Assembly: GCA_020024455.1 (NCBI GenBank)
Contig: JAHHTU010000001.1
Span: forward strand, 95,806-159,805
Length of the DNA stretch: 64,000 nucleotides
From: Anaerotignum sp.
GTDB lineage: Bacteria; Bacillota; Clostridia; Lachnospirales; Anaerotignaceae
Direction of reading: 5' to 3'
The notes below the pieces were generated by a model, which did no database searches, was not told the origin of the DNA, and worked only from the letters and a program-made list of their open reading frames with translations. Both the position numbers and the translations under genes were made by a program. Positions 34,438 to 42,618 of the stretch are shown one piece after another; the stretch's first letter is position 1; each line of letters starts with the position of its first letter.

Positions 34438-35313
34438 ATGTTGCAAGGTGTGATTGTAAAAGGAATTGGCGGCTTTTATTATGTGGATACAGAACAAGGT
34501 GTGTTTGAGTGCCGTGCAAGAGGAATATTTCGCAAAGAAGGGATTCGACCGACCGTAGGTGATGCAGTCGAAATTTCTGTATTGGACGAAGTTAATAAAA
34601 AAGGCAGTTTGGACGTGATTGCACAACGAAAAAACGAATTGATTCGCCCAAGGGTAGCAAATGTTGACCAGGCAGTGATTGTGTTTGCGGCAAAAAGTCC
34701 CAATCCAAACATAGATTTGTTAGACCGATTTTTGCTCCTGGCAGAAGAACAGGAACTGGATATTGTGATTGTGCTGAACAAAATTGACAAAGATAAGAAA
34801 AAACAATATGAACAGATTGCGGAAAAATATCAAAAAGTGGGGTATCCTGTCATCTGCACCAGTGCAGAGCAGAATGTGGGGATTACAGCATTAAGACAGG
34901 CATTGGAAAATAAAATTTCGGTGTTTGCAGGGCCGTCCGGTGTGGGAAAAAGCAGTTTGATTAACGCAGCATTTCCACATTTGCAGTTGAGTACAGGAGA
35001 AATCAGCGAAAAAATACAAAGAGGACGACATACCACACGCCATGCAGAGTTGATACAGATTACAGACAAAAGTTATATCGTAGACTCTCCGGGATTTACT
35101 TCTTTGTTCTTAAACCATATTCCTGCGGAGCAGTTACAATATTATTTTCGGGAATTTCAGCCATATGTGCATGATTGTTATTACAATGGCTGTATGCATA
35201 TCCATGAACCGGATTGTGCAGTGAAAGCACACGTTGGTACAGAAATTGACCAAACCAGATACGACAGATACCAGATGATATACCAAGAGCTGGAAAACGA
35301 AAGGAGAAATTGA
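34438..35313 (+). CDS. rsgA: Ribosome small-subunit-dependent GTPase A
   Basis: A 291-residue circularly permuted GTPase that checks late 30S assembly. An N-terminal OB fold, the NKID specificity motif (residues about 117-120), then the P-loop GPSGVGKSS from residue 165, switch region and DSPGF. The C-terminal zinc finger has HDCYYNGCMHIHEPDC. ATG 34438 follows AAAGGGAG. Conserved neighbour of prkC. Confidence 0.97.
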   Translation: MLQGVIVKGIGGFYYVDTEQGVFECRARGIFRKEGIRPTVGDAVEISVLDEVNKKGSLDVIAQRKNELIRPRVANVDQAVIVFAAKSPNPNIDLLDRFLLLAEEQELDIVIVLNKIDKDKKKQYEQIAEKYQKVGYPVICTSAEQNVGITALRQALENKISVFAGPSGVGKSSLINAAFPHLQLSTGEISEKIQRGRHTTRHAELIQITDKSYIVDSPGFTSLFLNHIPAEQLQYYFREFQPYVHDCYYNGCMHIHEPDCAVKAHVGTEIDQTRYDRYQMIYQELENERRN

Positions 35314-35314
35314 T

Positions 35315-35986
35315 ATGTCTATTTATTTATCACCATCTATGCTTTCCATAGATTTTACAAAAGTGGGAGAACAGTTGCAGATTGTGGAACAGGCAGGTGT
35401 GCCATACATTCATTTAGATGTCATGGACGGTGTGTTTGTGCCGAATATTTCATTTGGCATTCCCGTTATCAAAGGGATTCGCAAAGCAAGCAATATGGTG
35501 TTTGATGCACATTTGATGATTGTAGAGCCGGAAAGATATATTTCTCAATTTCGTGATGCAGGGGCGGATATCATCAATTTCCATGTGGAAGCAACCAAAG
35601 ACCCCGCAGGGTGTATCGCCAAAATCAAAGAAAGTGGTGCAAAAGTCGGTATTACCATCAAACCCAACACATCTGTGGATACCATCAAACCATATTTGCA
35701 AGATGTGGATATGGTGCTGGTGATGACCGTAGAGCCAGGATTTGGCGGGCAAAAATTTATGGAAAACCAAGTACATAAAATTGCGGCATTGGCACAAATC
35801 AAAAAAGATTTGGGACTTTGCTTTGACATTGAAGTCGATGGTGGTATCACACAGGAAAATGTCAAAATTGTGTTAGATGCAGGGGCAAATGTCATTGTTG
35901 CCGGTTCTGCGGTATTTGGCAAGGCGGATATTGCCAATGCGGCAAAAGAATTTTTGGATATTTTCAAGGAGTATGATGCAAAATGA
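35315..35986 (+). CDS. rpe: Ribulose-phosphate 3-epimerase
   Basis: A 223-residue TIM-barrel enzyme that interconverts ribulose-5-phosphate and xylulose-5-phosphate in the pentose phosphate pathway. Metal ligands lie in HLDVMDGVFVPN and DAHLMI; the phosphate-binding motif is MTVEPGFGGQKF, and the catalytic aspartate lies in EVDGGI. It begins one base after rsgA. Confidence 0.97.
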   Translation: MSIYLSPSMLSIDFTKVGEQLQIVEQAGVPYIHLDVMDGVFVPNISFGIPVIKGIRKASNMVFDAHLMIVEPERYISQFRDAGADIINFHVEATKDPAGCIAKIKESGAKVGITIKPNTSVDTIKPYLQDVDMVLVMTVEPGFGGQKFMENQVHKIAALAQIKKDLGLCFDIEVDGGITQENVKIVLDAGANVIVAGSAVFGKADIANAAKEFLDIFKEYDAK

Positions 35987-36621
35987 AAGCAATATTGTTT
36001 GCAGGTGCAGGCATAGAGGATTATACATTTTGTAAGGAATATGTGGCAGATACGGATATTGTGATTTGCTGTGATGGTGGTATGCATCATACAAAAGCTT
36101 TGGGTGTGATACCGGATTATATCGTAGGGGATTTTGATTCCGTAAAACCGGAAGTTTTGGAGGAGTATCGCAAACAGGGCATTGCCATCAAACAATTTCC
36201 CACACACAAAGATGAAACCGATATGCAGTTGGGTATGTTGCTGGCGTTGGAACTTGGGGCAACGGAATTGGTGATGATTGGCGGCATTGGCACACGATTT
36301 GACCATACACTTGCCAATGCACATTTATTGCTGTACTTATTGAAACAAAATGTAAAAGCAATATTGGTCAATGAACGCAATCGTGTGGAATTGATTGACA
36401 AAGAAACCATTTTACATGGCAAAGCAGGCGATTTGGTTTCGATTGTGCCATTGAGTATGATGGTAAAAGGTGTGACGTTGGAAGGTTTGGAATATCCATT
36501 GACAAACCATGACTTGGCATTAGATGATATGTTGCTATGCGTCAGTAATGTGATGTTAGGCGATACAGCAAAAGTCAGTATCAAAGAGGGATATTTGTTT
36601 GTGATGCAAACGAGAGATTAA
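35983..36621 (+). CDS. thiN: Thiamine diphosphokinase
   Basis: A 212-residue enzyme that makes thiamine diphosphate from thiamine and ATP. Features: CCDGGMHHTKALGVIPDYIVGDFDS (in two overlapping motifs, DGG and GDFDS), the DETDMQLGM motif, GGIGTRFDH and a C-terminal beta-sandwich. It overlaps the end of rpe by 4 bases (ATGA). Last gene of the operon, before a terminator. Confidence 0.96.
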   Translation: MKAILFAGAGIEDYTFCKEYVADTDIVICCDGGMHHTKALGVIPDYIVGDFDSVKPEVLEEYRKQGIAIKQFPTHKDETDMQLGMLLALELGATELVMIGGIGTRFDHTLANAHLLLYLLKQNVKAILVNERNRVELIDKETILHGKAGDLVSIVPLSMMVKGVTLEGLEYPLTNHDLALDDMLLCVSNVMLGDTAKVSIKEGYLFVMQTRD

Positions 36622-36625
36622 AACA

Positions 36626-36660
36626 AAAACAGCTGATGTGGTGACATTGGCTGTTTTTTT
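36626..36660 (+). terminator. Terminator of the rsmB-thiN operon
   Basis: AAAACAGC pairs with GCTGTTTT, with an imperfect inner stem TGATGT/ACATTG, and ends in seven T. Confidence 0.8.
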
Positions 36661-36710
36661 GTGAACAAAAATCAAAATATGACATACATATAAAAAAAGG
36701 GGGGGAATAT

Positions 36711-36881
36711 ATGGGAAGAAAGCGTTGTCATCAATGGAAAAAGCGATATTTGGGGATTTTGTTATTGTTTTTGGGATTGGGTATGTTTTTGGCATTGTTA
36801 TTGCCGCATTGTATTTATATTGTGGCAACGGCTTTGGTATGTGTGGGTGGCTGGTTGATTTATGTGAGTGGCTGCCATTAA
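36711..36881 (+). CDS. Small membrane protein (56 residues)
   Basis: ATG 36711 follows a long AAAGGGGGGG site by 5 bases. The product starts with a basic cytoplasmic head (MGRKRCHQWKKRY) and then forms two membrane helices, about residues 14-31 and 35-52, ending in a histidine. I do not recognise a family. The very strong ribosome-binding site and the terminator downstream support a real gene. It lies beside, and converges on, a spore gene. Confidence 0.65.
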   Translation: MGRKRCHQWKKRYLGILLLFLGLGMFLALLLPHCIYIVATALVCVGGWLIYVSGCH

Positions 36882-36884
36882 AAA

Positions 36885-36942
36885 CCCCCTTTCCCATTTG
36901 TCTGCAAACAGTTTTGCTGTGTATAGACAAGTAGAAAGGGGG
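36885..36942 (-). terminator. Minus-strand terminator of the spore protein gene
   Basis: CCCCCTTTC and GAAAGGGGG arms, with an inner TTGTC/GACAA stem, end in TTTTT only when read on the minus strand. It lies beyond the plus-strand terminator, towards the small membrane gene. Confidence 0.6.
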
Positions 36943-36952
36943 CTGATGCGTT

Positions 36953-36991
36953 ACAGAACTTTTATATTACAAAGGTTCTGTTATTTTTTTT
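36953..36991 (+). terminator. Plus-strand terminator of the small membrane protein gene
   Basis: ACAGAAC-TTTT pairs with AAAGG-TTCTGT and ends in eight T. It overlaps the last codons of the convergent spore gene. Confidence 0.7.
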
Positions 36992-37196
36992 CTGCCATCA
37001 ATTTTTCTTGTGCTTCAATCATTTTTTTGACCATATAACCACCGACATAGCCGTTTTGTGCAGATGTCAAATCGCCGTTATAGCCTTTTTTCAATGGCAC
37101 GCCGATTTCATTTGCAACCTCATATTTGAATTGCTCCAATGCTGCTCTTGCCTCTGGTACATTTACTTTATTACTGTTAGAAGATGTGCTACTCAT
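36981..37196 (-). CDS. Alpha/beta-type small acid-soluble spore protein
   Basis: A 71-residue DNA-binding spore protein that protects spore DNA. The family text is clear: ARAALEQFKYEVANEIGV (containing the GPR protease cleavage site) and YNGDLTSAQNGYVGGYMVKKMIE. ATG 37196 lies 8 bases after AGGAGG; ATG 37202 is only 2 bases from it. A sigma-G-like promoter lies about 50 bases upstream, fitting expression in the forespore. It shows that the organism forms spores. Confidence 0.96.
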   Translation of the reverse strand: MSSTSSNSNKVNVPEARAALEQFKYEVANEIGVPLKKGYNGDLTSAQNGYVGGYMVKKMIEAQEKLMAEKK

Positions 37197-37243
37197 ATTC
37201 ATAACCTCCTGTAAAAAAACTATTTGATTTTGTGTTGCAAAAA

Positions 37244-37273
37244 TAGTATGACACGAAAACCAATGTTTATAAC
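37244..37273 (-). promoter_or_regulatory. Sigma-G-like promoter of the spore protein gene
   Basis: On the minus strand, GTTATA (about 37267-37273) and CATACTA (37244-37250) are separated by about 17 bases. CATACTA fits the sigma-G -10 consensus and is identical to the one at 48,160. Confidence 0.65.
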
Positions 37274-37498
37274 AGGAACTTTTTGGCATACTTTTGTGTT
37301 GTAAAATATAAAAAAATGTTTGATATTTTGTGTCTAAGGAAAAAAATGCAATGTAGATATAAAGAAAGTCACAGAAAAACAGATACAATATCGGAATATA
37401 TACCAACATAAAACAGGGTAAAACAAAAAGATGCTGTCATAAAGCATAATCTACTTCTCATCAATACATACAAAACCAGACAAGAAATACAAAAAATA

Positions 37499-37527
37499 TT
37501 GACGAAATGCAAAGACAGCGATATGAT
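37499..37527 (+). promoter_or_regulatory. Predicted promoter of pepD
   Basis: TTGACG (37499-37504), 17 bases, TATGAT (37522-37527). The stretch 37,274-37,498 holds no gene that I can support. Confidence 0.65.
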
Positions 37528-37558
37528 AACAGTAGCCGAAAAAAAGGAGGAATTCGAA

Positions 37559-39016
37559 ATGGGTGTTTTAGGGCATTTACAATCTGATAACGTATTTTAT
37601 TATTTTGAGGAAATTACAAAAATTCCACATGGTAGTGGGAATGAGGCTGCATTGGCACAATATATTGCAGATTTTGCAAAAGAAAGAAATTTAGCATATT
37701 CCATAGACAAAGCGGGAAATGTGGTTGTCAAAAAACCGGCATTTGCAGGATATGAAAATGCACCCGGCGTGATTTTTCAAGGACATATTGACATGGTTTG
37801 TGAAAAATTGGGCAGTGTGGAACATGATTTTACAAAAGACCCCCTGCAATTAGAAATTGATGGCGATTTTATTCGTGCAAAAGGTACTACTTTGGGTGCA
37901 GATAACGGCATTGCTGTGGCGTATATGCTGGCAATGTTAGACCACAAAGATTTGCCAAGCCCTGCCATTGAAGCGGTATTTACCACAGAAGAAGAAACCG
38001 GCATGGGCGGTGCTGTGGCATTTGACGCTTCCGGTTTGAAAGGAAAATATTTTATCAATATGGACTCCGAAGAAGAAGGCAAATTTTTGATTAGTTGTTG
38101 CGGTGGCAGACGTGTGCGTGTGAACCTGCCAATCGAAAAAGAAGCAAAACAAGCAGATGCTGTTGCATACACATTGCAAGTCAAAGGTTTGAAAGGCGGT
38201 CACTCCGGTAGTGATATCCATTTGCAAAGAGCAAATTCCAACAAATTGATGGGTAGATTGTTGCAAGAATTGTGTGACAAAGATGTGGTATATGCCATTT
38301 CCGAAATCAATGGCGGCAGAATGGATAATGCCATTTGCAGAGAAACTGCTGCTGTGTTGGTATTGACAGAGGCAGAAGCACAAAAAGCGGCAAAAGTGAT
38401 TGCAGATATGGAAACTTTGCTCAAAAAGGAATATCGTCACACAGATGCGGATATGATAATTACATGGGAAAAAGCAACCAATGCTGTAAACCAAGTATTC
38501 ACAGAAAAAGTAAAACAAAATTGTATTGCAGTATTGTTGTTGATTCCTTATGGTGTACAAACCATGAGCTTGGACATTGATGGTCTGGTGGAAAGTTCCA
38601 GCAACATTGGTGTTGTGGAAACAGCGGAAAAAGCCGTATATTTTGACAGTGCGGTAAGAAGTGCGGTTGCGTCCAGAAAAGAAGTGATTTGTAACCAAAT
38701 CAAAGCGATTGCAGATTTGGCAGGTGCAACGGTGGAAAGCAGCAATGATTATCCCGGTTGGGTATATGATGCAAATTCTCAGTTATTGAAATTTTTGGAA
38801 GATGCATATCGTGCAACTTCTGGCAAAGAGCCCGAATTGATGGCATTGCACGCAGGGGTAGAATGTGGTATGTTTGCAGAAAAGATGCCCGGTTTGGATA
38901 TGGTTTCTTTGGGGCCTGATATGTATGATGTACATACACCGGAAGAAAGACTTTCCATCTCCTCCACAGAACGTACATGGGAATTTTTGAAAGAAGCATT
39001 AAAAAGAATGAAATAA
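37559..39016 (+). CDS. pepD: Aminoacyl-histidine dipeptidase (M20 family)
   Basis: A 485-residue zinc dipeptidase (carnosinase-like) of the cytoplasm. Zinc ligands and catalytic residues are visible in FQGHIDMVCEK, GADNGIAVAYMLAM and FTTEEETGMGGA, with the C-terminal ligand region MALHAGVECGMF. ATG 37559 lies 8 bases after AAGGAGG; the upstream in-frame TTG at 37499 is the -35 of the promoter. An AI-2E-family gene follows after 15 bases. Confidence 0.95.
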   Translation: MGVLGHLQSDNVFYYFEEITKIPHGSGNEAALAQYIADFAKERNLAYSIDKAGNVVVKKPAFAGYENAPGVIFQGHIDMVCEKLGSVEHDFTKDPLQLEIDGDFIRAKGTTLGADNGIAVAYMLAMLDHKDLPSPAIEAVFTTEEETGMGGAVAFDASGLKGKYFINMDSEEEGKFLISCCGGRRVRVNLPIEKEAKQADAVAYTLQVKGLKGGHSGSDIHLQRANSNKLMGRLLQELCDKDVVYAISEINGGRMDNAICRETAAVLVLTEAEAQKAAKVIADMETLLKKEYRHTDADMIITWEKATNAVNQVFTEKVKQNCIAVLLLIPYGVQTMSLDIDGLVESSSNIGVVETAEKAVYFDSAVRSAVASRKEVICNQIKAIADLAGATVESSNDYPGWVYDANSQLLKFLEDAYRATSGKEPELMALHAGVECGMFAEKMPGLDMVSLGPDMYDVHTPEERLSISSTERTWEFLKEALKRMK

Positions 39017-39031
39017 AACCGAAAGGAAGTT

Positions 39032-40186
39032 TTGCGTTTGCGGTATACATGGAATAAAAAATACTTGGAAATCAGTTGTTATGTGATAGGCACGGTTGGT
39101 ATTTTGGTTTTGTTTGGTGTATTGCTGAGTAAACTTTCTACGGCGAAAAATGTCATATTGGAAACGGCGGGGAATGTCCTCGCCGTTTTTTCGCCCTTTT
39201 TTTGGTCTGTGGGTTTTGCGGTGTTGTTAGAGCCGTTAGTGTCTTTTTTTCAAGGTCTGTATGAAACATATATCCGTGTACAAAAAAACAGAACCGCCGG
39301 TACGATACTGACATATGTATTGGTGCTAGGGGTGTTATTTGGATTGTGCAGTTTGCTTGTGGTACGCTTGGGGACAGCGGATATCGCAAAATGGGCAGAA
39401 CAAATTGGCGACTTTATACGAAAAATTGGGGACTGGTTTGTGATGATACAATTACGTCTGGCAGAATATGGCATATTGCAGAATGTAGAAGGGTTGCTAT
39501 CTACTGCCATATTGGAAATCAGTGACAAAATAGAAGGGGGCATATTACACATCGCAACTGCGTTACCAAATGCGGGCGGGCAAGTGGTGGAAATTGTCAT
39601 TGGTTTGACAGCGGCGTTTTATTTTTTGACGGAAAAAGAAAATGTGCAATTTTTTTTGCGACAGGTATCAAATGTGTTTTTGGGAGAGGGAAAAACAAAT
39701 AGCATTGCAACGGTTTGCAAAGAAATTTATCGTGTATTGATGGGATATTTGTGTGGGCAATTTTTAGATGCAACCATTATGGGGATTTTATTTTCTGTGG
39801 CATTTTGGGTGATTGGTATTCCATACGGTGTATGGATTGGTATCATTTCGGGATTTTCCAATATCATTCCCTATTTTGGGGCGATTGTGGCTTTTTTATT
39901 GGCGGTGTTATCAGGGATATTCAGTGATGTACCGATGCGAGGGGTATATGCGGCAATCATCATTTTGCTTTTGCAACAGGTGGACAGTGCGGTGATTGTC
40001 CCGAAAATCATAGGCAAAAAAATGCAATTACACCCTGTTTTGGTTTTGTTTTCATTGGCAGTATTTGGCGGTTTTTTTGGCTTTTGGGGCTTGCTTTTGG
40101 CAGTGCCGTTGGGGGCTTTGACAAAAAATGTCTTTTTTTGGTTCTATGAAAAAAAGGCGTTGGAAAAGAGAAAACTTTTTCCTTAA
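39032..40186 (+). CDS. AI-2E (PerM/YtvI-like) family transporter
   Basis: A 384-residue polytopic membrane protein with about seven helices and the conserved C-terminal block GFSNIIPYFGAIVAF...QQVDSAVIVPKIIGKKMQLHP (quoted as two pieces) of the family. Members export various solutes; the substrate here is unknown. The likely start is TTG 39032, 4 bases after AAAGGAAG; TTG 39038 is the alternative. Probably co-transcribed with pepD. Confidence 0.9.
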   Translation: MRLRYTWNKKYLEISCYVIGTVGILVLFGVLLSKLSTAKNVILETAGNVLAVFSPFFWSVGFAVLLEPLVSFFQGLYETYIRVQKNRTAGTILTYVLVLGVLFGLCSLLVVRLGTADIAKWAEQIGDFIRKIGDWFVMIQLRLAEYGILQNVEGLLSTAILEISDKIEGGILHIATALPNAGGQVVEIVIGLTAAFYFLTEKENVQFFLRQVSNVFLGEGKTNSIATVCKEIYRVLMGYLCGQFLDATIMGILFSVAFWVIGIPYGVWIGIISGFSNIIPYFGAIVAFLLAVLSGIFSDVPMRGVYAAIIILLLQQVDSAVIVPKIIGKKMQLHPVLVLFSLAVFGGFFGFWGLLLAVPLGALTKNVFFWFYEKKALEKRKLFP

Positions 40187-40227
40187 ATTTATGTGCAAAA
40201 TACTACTTTTCTTTCGATGTGGGATAT

Positions 40228-40245
40228 GGTACAATATATCGTACC
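40228..40245. promoter_or_regulatory. Imperfect palindrome over the -10 region of the rseC-like gene
   Basis: An 18-base dyad (GGTAC-A-ATATAT-C-GTACC) includes an extended -10, TGGTACAAT. It has the position of a repressor site; the protein is unknown. Confidence 0.4.
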
Positions 40246-40302
40246 AAAATGAAAAAATATCCGTAAATATGGATTTTTGAAAAATAGAAAGGTGGTATGT
40301 TT

Positions 40303-40740
40303 ATGAAAGGTTTGGTGACAGAAACCGCAGGGAAATTTGTGAAAGTGCATATCGTCAGAAAAGAAGCCTGCGGAGAATGCCGTGCTTGTTTTCGTGGTAT
40401 GATGGAAAAAGATATGGATATTGAAGCACAAAATTTGTGTGAAGCAGAAGTCGGTGATTGGGTGGAATTGGAATTGCAGGATAATGCGTTCATGCACGCC
40501 GTATTGATTATGTATGGTATTCCGCTGATTGGCTTTTTGGCTGGTTTATTGTTTGGAAATTTTGTGGTAGCACCCTTATTGCCGATTGAGGAAAGTATTA
40601 CTGCATTTGCGTGCAGTGCGATTGGGATTGCAATTTGCGTGCTGTGGATTCGCAGTCAAAACAAACGTTGGGAAAGAGGAAAATACAGACCAATGGCAAC
40701 CAAATTGACCACACAAGACGGCAGTGCTTGCCAAGTATAA
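40303..40740 (+). CDS. RseC/MucC-like redox-associated membrane protein
   Basis: A 145-residue protein of the SoxR-reducing-system RseC family. N-terminal cysteines C23, C26 and C29 (ACGECRAC) probably bind a metal or iron-sulfur centre; two membrane helices lie at about 65-85 and 95-112. In Clostridia such proteins occur near Rnf or redox genes, but here the neighbour is a C_GCAxxG protein. ATG 40303 lies 8 bases after AAAGGTGG; ATG 40297 is 2 bases from it. Confidence 0.85.
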   Translation: MKGLVTETAGKFVKVHIVRKEACGECRACFRGMMEKDMDIEAQNLCEAEVGDWVELELQDNAFMHAVLIMYGIPLIGFLAGLLFGNFVVAPLLPIEESITAFACSAIGIAICVLWIRSQNKRWERGKYRPMATKLTTQDGSACQV

Positions 40741-40754
40741 AATCAAAACATATC

Positions 40755-40793
40755 AAAGGGGAATATATGCGTTGCTGTATTCTCCTTTTTTCT
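40755..40793 (+). terminator. Terminator after the rseC-like gene
   Basis: AAAGGGGAATAT pairs with GTATTCTCCTTT, followed by T. Confidence 0.75.
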
Positions 40794-40860
40794 TTGATTT
40801 CACAAAACAGAAAATGTTTCATAAAATAAAAACAAGTCTATCCGAAAAAGGAGAACATAT

Positions 40861-41241
40861 ATGAAAGCATTGGTAAAAAGATATATCGAAGAAAGAGAAA
40901 ATTGTGCTTTGGCAATCTTACACGCTGCCGCAGAAAAATATCAGTTTGATGTTTCGCAAGAATTGAAAGACAGCTGTACCGTATTGGAGGCAGGATTTGG
41001 GGTATGTGGCACTTGTGGTGCTTTGGTTGCGTGCTTGATGGTTTTGGGGATATTGTTTTCGGAACAGGACGCAAAAAGAATACGATTGTTTTTGTTTTTG
41101 CAATTTCAAGAAAAATACAAAGGATTTGATTGTTGTACCGTTTCCAGAGGCAGATTGGATTGTACAGATGTGATGCTGGATATTGTGCAATTATTGGAAG
41201 AACAGATTGCACAAAATCAAGCATATATCAAAAAGAAATGA
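40861..41241 (+). CDS. C_GCAxxG_C_C-type cysteine-rich protein
   Basis: A 126-residue protein with the spaced cysteines of the C_GCAxxG_C_C family: C15 (RENCALAIL), the central GVCGTCGAL block, then FDCCT and LDCTD. These small proteins are thought to bind a metal or iron-sulfur cluster; function is unknown. ATG 40861 follows AAAAAGGAGAAC. It shares a bidirectional terminator with the convergent gene. Confidence 0.85.
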   Translation: MKALVKRYIEERENCALAILHAAAEKYQFDVSQELKDSCTVLEAGFGVCGTCGALVACLMVLGILFSEQDAKRIRLFLFLQFQEKYKGFDCCTVSRGRLDCTDVMLDIVQLLEEQIAQNQAYIKKK

Positions 41242-41242
41242 A

Positions 41243-41279
41243 AAAGCCACTTCGGGGAATATTCCGAAGTGGTTTTTTT
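41243..41279. terminator. Bidirectional terminator
   Basis: AAAGCCACTTCGG pairs with CCGAAGTGGTTT; T runs exist on both strands. Confidence 0.92.
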
Positions 41280-42520
41280 CAGGACGGCGTTTCTTCCATG
41301 GATTCCGGTTCTGATGGGGTATCTGGTTTGGATTGCAAAGCGGCAAGTTGTTGTTCCAGTTGTGTGACTTTGGATTGCCAATGTGCATTGACGGCAGAGA
41401 TTTCTTCTGTGCGTTGTGTCAGGAGTTGTTTGAGTTCATGGATTTCCTCTTGTTCTTTTGTGGGATTGGTGTTTGTTTGTGGAGGTGTTTTGAAACTGTT
41501 TTGTGCTGATGCTGTGCATAATGAATGTTCCGGTGGTGCAAATGAAAACAAAACCGGCAGAAAATGATTTTGTCTGTCCCCGAATAATTCCGTACAGAAA
41601 GTAGAGGGCTGTGTGGTATCACAAATGAGTTCTGCTTTCATACATTGCATGGGGAAAGGTGCTGTGTATTGCTCGATGACACCGAATGTGTGGTCTGTTT
41701 GGCAAACACAACGCATGGGTTTTCCGTTTGCTGTCCAAAAGGCAACCAGATTGTTATGTTCCCGATACAATAAGCATTGTTCACAAGTGTTGCCCTCCCA
41801 AAGAACAATGGGTTGACTGATGCTATGCACTTGTTTATAACGATATATGATTTGTGTACGAAACAAAGAACGTACAGCGTATAACAAGTGCAGATGTTCC
41901 TTGTCCTCCAATATGGAAAAATCAATGCAAGGGGTATTGGTTTGTATCAGTGGCGTGATGCTACCCAATGTAAAAGGGTGCAACAAAATTTCTCTTGCAT
42001 GAATGATGTTCCTTTGCTGACGGTAGTATAAAATTATATGATTTTCTGACAAGCGTCTTGCTTGAAATGGTGTGCCTGCCATGGGCAAAAACCGGTCAAT
42101 CTGATACGGAGATTGCCATTGTCCTTTTTGGAATTTGGTATAGTATAATGTGGAAATGCCTTGTATGTCTTTTGTTTTGGCATATACAACATGGAAGGTA
42201 TCTGTTTGGGGTATGATGAAAAAATGACTGTTTTGCCATTGGAGTGTATTGGCATTTTGCCATAAGGAGCGTTCCTGCCACTGCACAAAGTCCATAGAGG
42301 CAGAAAGAATCAGTCTGCCGTCTGTGGTGGGATAAAGCAAATACACATATGTATCATAATAACAAACAGAAAATGAAGTCACACCTTCGGCAACACAATA
42401 AGGTGCACACCAAACGTCTGCCATTTGTGTACGACAATAGATGTTATTGTTTTGCATATAAAACAATGCGAATGTCTGCGATGTTTTACAATATTTCACA
42501 TAGGGATTTTGCATATACAT
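41279..42520 (-). CDS. Beta-rich (propeller-like) protein with C-terminal coiled coil, unknown function
   Basis: A 413-residue soluble protein. Residues about 1-330 consist of short aromatic-rich strands in repeating pattern (for example VYLLYPTTDGRLILSAS, HVVYAKTKDIQGIST, HLLYAVRSLFRTQIIY), which suggests a beta-propeller like that in sialidases, without recognisable Asp-box motifs. Residues about 365-400 form a coiled coil (EIHELKQLLTQRTEEI), followed by a Pro/Glu/Ser tail. There is no signal peptide. The start is ATG 42520 (4 bases after AGGAG) or ATG 42514 (10 bases). I do not recognise a family. Confidence 0.75.
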   Translation of the reverse strand: MYMQNPYVKYCKTSQTFALFYMQNNNIYCRTQMADVWCAPYCVAEGVTSFSVCYYDTYVYLLYPTTDGRLILSASMDFVQWQERSLWQNANTLQWQNSHFFIIPQTDTFHVVYAKTKDIQGISTLYYTKFQKGQWQSPYQIDRFLPMAGTPFQARRLSENHIILYYRQQRNIIHAREILLHPFTLGSITPLIQTNTPCIDFSILEDKEHLHLLYAVRSLFRTQIIYRYKQVHSISQPIVLWEGNTCEQCLLYREHNNLVAFWTANGKPMRCVCQTDHTFGVIEQYTAPFPMQCMKAELICDTTQPSTFCTELFGDRQNHFLPVLFSFAPPEHSLCTASAQNSFKTPPQTNTNPTKEQEEIHELKQLLTQRTEEISAVNAHWQSKVTQLEQQLAALQSKPDTPSEPESMEETPS

Positions 42521-42576
42521 TGCACTCCTATCGTTTTTGAAAAGTATATGTTTCTGCAAAACAAAACAGAACGAAA

Positions 42577-42608
42577 AAAAGCCATTTTATAGAATAAAAT
42601 GGCTTTTT
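42577..42608 (-). terminator. Terminator of the lexA-nadE operon
   Basis: AAAAGCCATTTTA pairs with TAAAATGGCTTTT; a seven-T run follows on the minus strand. Confidence 0.92.
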
Positions 42609-42618
42609 GCTATACAAG

